From Butyricicoccus pullicaecorum DSM 23266 (GTDB lineage Bacteria > Bacillota > Clostridia > Oscillospirales > Butyricicoccaceae), in assembly GCF_900167005.1 (NCBI RefSeq), contig NZ_FUXW01000002.1:186001-250000 (forward strand): DNA of 64,000 bases. The letters run 5' to 3'. Shown here piece after piece: positions 60,277-64,000 of the stretch (positions are counted from its first letter, which is position 1; each line of letters starts with the position of its first letter). Below the pieces are notes generated by a model, which did no database searches, was not told where the DNA came from, and saw nothing but the letters and a program-made list of their open reading frames with translations. Made by a program: the position numbers and the translations under genes.

Positions 60277-62871
60277 ATGGCAGAGCTAACCCCAATGATG
60301 AAGCAGTACTTCGAGATCAAGGAGAAGTGCCGCGATTATATTTTGTTTTATCGTCTGGGCGACTTTTATGAGATGTTCTTTGACGATGCCATTTTGGTCT
60401 CGCGTGAACTGGAACTGACGCTGACCGGACGCGACTGCGGACAGGAAGAGCGTGCGCCCATGTGCGGCGTACCCTATCACGCCAGCGAAAGCTATATTGG
60501 TCGTCTGGTGCGAAAGGGTTATAAGGTAGCGATTTGTGAGCAGGTGGAAGACCCCAAGACCACCAAGGGATTGGTCAAGCGTGATATTGTGCGCATGGTC
60601 ACGCCGGGTACGGTCATTGAGGCATCTATGCTGGATGAACGCCGCAATAACTTTCTGTGCTGCCTGTTTACCGAGGGCGCTGCCGGCGGCGTATGCTTTG
60701 CCGATATTTCCACGGGTGAAGTATATGCGACCTCGACGACCACCGCAGGAGAACTGCTCAGCGAAGTGGGACGTTTTCTGCCCAGCGAAACCCTGCTCGG
60801 CGGTGACGCTGTGACTGATACCTCGCTGCAGGGCTTTTTGAAAGAGCGTGTGGATTCTATTTTCTCGCCGCTCGATGCTCAGGCATTTGATGCAGAACAG
60901 GCGTATGCACTGGTTGAAACCCATTTCGGTGCGCAGGCAATCGAAGCCAACGGACTGGGAGAAAATGGCATTGTCGTGCGCGTACTGGGTGGTCTGTTGC
61001 ACTATCTGGAGGAAACGCAGAAAGCCAGCTTGGGCGGACTCAATACACTCAACGTCTACCAGCAGGGTCAGTACATGGAACTTGACCTGACTGCACGACG
61101 CAATTTGGAGCTGTGCGAGACCATGCGAACCAAGGAAAAGAAGGGTTCGCTGCTCTGGGTGATTGATCGTACCAAGACGGCCATGGGTTCGCGTATGATT
61201 CGTCAGTGGCTGGAAAAACCGCTGCTTAATCCCTTGCATATTCGCAAGCGTCAGCAGGCAATCGGTGCACTGTGTGACGATCCGGTACTGCACTCTAATT
61301 TGACCGATGAGCTTGACCAGCTTTTTGATATTGAGCGTCTGATTGGACGTGTGGTCTATGGCACGGCAAATTGCCGCGACCTGCGTGCCATGCAGACATC
61401 GCTCGAGCGCTTGCCGCTCATCAAGCAGCTGCTCTCTGAGCTGGACAAGATCCCGCTCGTGCACGAGTTGAACGAGCGCATTGATCCGCTGACCGATATT
61501 TGTGAGCTGATCGGCAGCGCCATTGTGGACGAGCCGCCGGTTTCGGTGCGTGAAGGGGGACTGATTCGACCGGGCTTTCGACCGGAAGTTGACGACCTGC
61601 GCGGTCTGGCATCGGGCGGTAAGGGCAAGATTGCCGAGATCGAGCAGCGGGAGCGCGAGGCAACCGGTATTAAGGGACTCAAGATCGGATACAATCGCGT
61701 ATTCGGTTATTATCTGGAAGTCACCAAGACCAATCTGGATGCAGTCCCGGAACATTATATCCGCAAGCAGACGCTTGCAAACTGTGAGCGCTACATTACC
61801 GAGGAACTCAAGCAGCTGGAAGGCCAGGTACTCGGTGCACAGGAGCGTTTGACCGCATTGGAGTACGAGCTGTTTTGCGAGGTGCGTGAGCACGTTGCAG
61901 CGCAGGTACACCGCATCCAGCGCACGGCGCATGCACTGTCCAATATCGACGTGCTGGCAGCCCTGAGCGATTTGGCAGCCAATGAGCATTATGTATGCCC
62001 GGAGGTGGATTTCTCCGGACGGATCGATATTAAGGATGGCCGTCATCCGGTTGTCGAGAAGATGCTGCGCGGTGGTCTGTTCATTCCGAACGATACGCTG
62101 CTCGATCAGGATGACAACCGAGTCGCTGTCATTACCGGCCCGAATATGGCAGGTAAGTCCACCTATATGCGTCAGGTTGCCCTGATTACCATTCTGGCGC
62201 AGATGGGCTCGTTTGTACCGGCGGCTTCGGCACGTATCGGTATTGTAGACCGTATTTTCACCCGTGTCGGTGCATCTGATGACCTTGCAAGCGGCCAATC
62301 TACGTTTATGGTCGAGATGAGCGAAGTTGCAGATATCCTGCGCGGAGCAACGCGCAATAGCCTGCTCATTCTGGACGAAATCGGACGCGGTACGTCCACC
62401 TATGACGGTATGTCCATCGCACGTGCTGTTGTCGAGTATGTCGCCGATAAAAAACGCATCGGTGCACGCGCTCTATTTGCCACCCACTACCATGAACTGA
62501 CAGCACTGGAAGATCTGGTGGATGGCATTAAGAATTACAATATCGCCGTCAAAAAACGCGGCGATAACATTACATTTTTGCGTAAGATTGTGCGCGGCGG
62601 CGCAGATGACAGCTACGGTATTGAGGTTGCTGGTTTAGCTGGTGTGCCTAATCCGGTCATCAAGCGTGCCAAGCGTATTTTAGCCGATCTTGAGAGCAAT
62701 ACGCCCAAGGTTGAAGTGCATGCAGTCGCGGATAGTGAACCTGCGCAGGTATCGCTGATGGATTTGGGAACCAATGCGGTTGCCGACCGGCTGCGCAGCA
62801 TGCAAATTGAGACCATGACGCCGATTGAGGCGATGACCGCACTGTATGAGCTCAAACAGATGCTCAGTTAA
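60277..62871 (+). CDS. mutS: DNA mismatch repair ATPase MutS
   Basis: This 864-aa mismatch sensor has the mismatch-contacting Phe/Glu motif in the N-terminus (GDFYEMF). Connector, lever and clamp domains follow, then the ATPase with GPNMAGKSTYMRQ (Walker A), LLILDEIGRGTSTYDG (Walker B) and ATHYHELT. ATG 60277 gives the standard start; an in-frame ATG at 60250 overlaps miaB. It binds mismatches and recruits MutL, encoded immediately downstream. Confidence 0.98.
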   Translation: MAELTPMMKQYFEIKEKCRDYILFYRLGDFYEMFFDDAILVSRELELTLTGRDCGQEERAPMCGVPYHASESYIGRLVRKGYKVAICEQVEDPKTTKGLVKRDIVRMVTPGTVIEASMLDERRNNFLCCLFTEGAAGGVCFADISTGEVYATSTTTAGELLSEVGRFLPSETLLGGDAVTDTSLQGFLKERVDSIFSPLDAQAFDAEQAYALVETHFGAQAIEANGLGENGIVVRVLGGLLHYLEETQKASLGGLNTLNVYQQGQYMELDLTARRNLELCETMRTKEKKGSLLWVIDRTKTAMGSRMIRQWLEKPLLNPLHIRKRQQAIGALCDDPVLHSNLTDELDQLFDIERLIGRVVYGTANCRDLRAMQTSLERLPLIKQLLSELDKIPLVHELNERIDPLTDICELIGSAIVDEPPVSVREGGLIRPGFRPEVDDLRGLASGGKGKIAEIEQREREATGIKGLKIGYNRVFGYYLEVTKTNLDAVPEHYIRKQTLANCERYITEELKQLEGQVLGAQERLTALEYELFCEVREHVAAQVHRIQRTAHALSNIDVLAALSDLAANEHYVCPEVDFSGRIDIKDGRHPVVEKMLRGGLFIPNDTLLDQDDNRVAVITGPNMAGKSTYMRQVALITILAQMGSFVPAASARIGIVDRIFTRVGASDDLASGQSTFMVEMSEVADILRGATRNSLLILDEIGRGTSTYDGMSIARAVVEYVADKKRIGARALFATHYHELTALEDLVDGIKNYNIAVKKRGDNITFLRKIVRGGADDSYGIEVAGLAGVPNPVIKRAKRILADLESNTPKVEVHAVADSEPAQVSLMDLGTNAVADRLRSMQIETMTPIEAMTALYELKQMLS

Positions 62872-62892
62872 AGAGAAAGGAGGCTGTAACTC

Positions 62893-64000
62893 ATGCCGAT
62901 CATTCATGAATTGTCCGATCATCTGGCCGACCTGATTGCGGCTGGTGAAGTTGTAGAGCGTCCAGCCTCCGTTGCCAAGGAGCTGGTCGAGAATGCAATC
63001 GACGCGCACGCAACACAAATCACGGTAGAGATTGAGAACGGCGGCATTTCTTACCTGCGTATCGCAGACAATGGCTGTGGTATGTCACCAGAGGACGCAC
63101 CCATTGCGTTTCGCCGCCATGCGACCAGTAAGCTGAGAACCGAGGATGACCTGTCCGCGATTGGAACGCTGGGATTTCGCGGTGAGGCGCTGGCAGCCAT
63201 CGCGTCGGTTTCCCGCATCGACCTGTTTACCAAGCAGGCGGATACCCTTGCAGGTGTGCATCTGCACTTGGAAGCGGGTGAGATTCTGGAAAATGAGGAA
63301 GCTGGCTGCCCGAACGGTACGACCATCATTGTACGGGATATTTTTTACAATACCCCGGCACGTATGAAGTTTTTGCGTAAGGATTTCACCGAAGCAGGCT
63401 ATGTCGTCGGTGTTGTCCAGCATGCAGCGCTGTCTCATCCCGAAATTGCGTTTACCATGATTCGAGACGGCAGACAGGTCTTTGCAACGCCGGGCAATGG
63501 CAAACTGATTGCACCGGTGTTCTCGGTGTTCGGCAAGGAGATGACAGCAAACCTCATCGAGGTACCCGCATTTTCTCGCGGAAGTCTTTCGGCTTGGGGC
63601 TATATTACCAAAGCACATGCCGGACGGCCAAATCGCTCCATGCAGCACTTTTTCGTCAATGGCCGTTATGTCAAGTCGCGCGTCATGCAGGCTGCGATGG
63701 AAGAAGCCTATCGCAATAAGCTGATTACCGGCAAGTATCCGTCGGGCGTTATGTTCTTGACGCTGCCGCTGCACATGGTCGATGTCAACGTGCATCCGGC
63801 AAAAACTGAGGTCAAATTTGCCGAGGAAAAGGCAGTTTTTGACGTGGTCTATGTGGCTTGTAAGAATGCACTCGAGCAGGATGACAACGTACCCGAGATC
63901 AAGGCACATGCTGAAAAGAAACCGGCTCGCGAAGACCACCTGACGCAAGAACAGCAGCGCATGACCATGCCGCAGCCGACTGCGGTCAAGCCGGTCGAGG
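62893..64000 (+). CDS. mutL: DNA mismatch repair protein MutL, 3' truncated by window edge
   Basis: The frame starts at ATG 62893 after AAAGGAGG and stays open to the last base, giving 369 visible codons. The GHKL ATPase shows IAAGEVVERPASV, KELVENAIDA, RIADNGCGMSPED, RRHATSKL and GTLGFRGEALAAIASVS. The transducer domain with HFFVNGRYVKSR and DVNVHPAKTEV follows. A Pro/Gln-rich linker is beginning at the edge; the C-terminal endonuclease/dimer domain lies outside. It pairs with mutS 22 bases upstream. Confidence 0.97.
   Translation, partial: MPIIHELSDHLADLIAAGEVVERPASVAKELVENAIDAHATQITVEIENGGISYLRIADNGCGMSPEDAPIAFRRHATSKLRTEDDLSAIGTLGFRGEALAAIASVSRIDLFTKQADTLAGVHLHLEAGEILENEEAGCPNGTTIIVRDIFYNTPARMKFLRKDFTEAGYVVGVVQHAALSHPEIAFTMIRDGRQVFATPGNGKLIAPVFSVFGKEMTANLIEVPAFSRGSLSAWGYITKAHAGRPNRSMQHFFVNGRYVKSRVMQAAMEEAYRNKLITGKYPSGVMFLTLPLHMVDVNVHPAKTEVKFAEEKAVFDVVYVACKNALEQDDNVPEIKAHAEKKPAREDHLTQEQQRMTMPQPTAVKPVE

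Noticed and set aside
60286-62298. A 670-codon frame antisense to mutS
   Set aside because: It is a mirror of biased codon use in a well-defined mutS gene and shows no family features.

Overview
The window looks like chromosome of an anaerobic, endospore-forming Clostridia member, probably Oscillospirales and possibly near Butyricicoccus. I infer this from content and did not search any database. The pointers are a sipL-type rather than spoVID-type coat gene beside spoIVA and a 26-codon spoVM, other sporulation genes (cwlD, a spoIID-like gene, a spoVB-like gene), a T-box, a lysine riboswitch, CIRCE control of groESL, and moderately high GC with Firmicutes-type ribosome binding sites.

Positions 1 to about 28,000 are the right-hand part of a temperate contractile-tailed (PBSX/Xkd-like) prophage. 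It runs left to right: end of the replication module (5'-truncated replisome organizer with iteron-like repeats, adenine-methylase-like protein, small zinc-ribbon proteins, ArpU-like late regulator), a structured leader with a late-type promoter, packaging and head (terS, terL, portal, a MuF protein with a nuclease-like tail domain, scaffold, SU10-like capsid), connectors, tail (sheath, tube, a chaperone with a -1 frameshift, tape measure, a hub carrying two wall-hydrolase domains, baseplate, fibres), and lysis (holin, amidase). An AT-rich minus-strand block (25.2-27.8 kb) follows. It carries a Panacea (DUF4065) gene overlapping a coiled-coil membrane protein, and one gene I do not recognise. 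The prophage ends at the 3' end of a tRNA-Pro(GGG) gene, where tandem short repeats look like integrase arm sites.

From 28 kb to the end the sequence is core chromosome. A minus-strand block holds a P-loop kinase, spoIVA, sipL, spoVM, a small membrane protein and dut. spoVM, spoIVA and sipL together encode the basement layer of the spore coat. Then come cwlD, radA, a MacB-like adaptor and permease without an ATPase, a Xer-type recombinase, a radical SAM activase, a T-box-controlled GNAT acetyltransferase, a CNNM/CorC membrane protein, and dapB-dapA-asd under a lysine riboswitch.

The right third holds a spoIID-like gene, queA-tgt (queuosine), a spoVB-like flippase, an rlmL-type rRNA methylase, CIRCE-groES-groEL, nfeD plus an SPFH gene, a CadC-like metal sensor, a B12/radical SAM pair, miaB, mutS and the start of mutL. 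The strongest candidates for new biology are the MuF nuclease with its overlapping small acidic gene, the Panacea/membrane-effector module with its operator, and the probable Met T-box in front of a lone GNAT gene.
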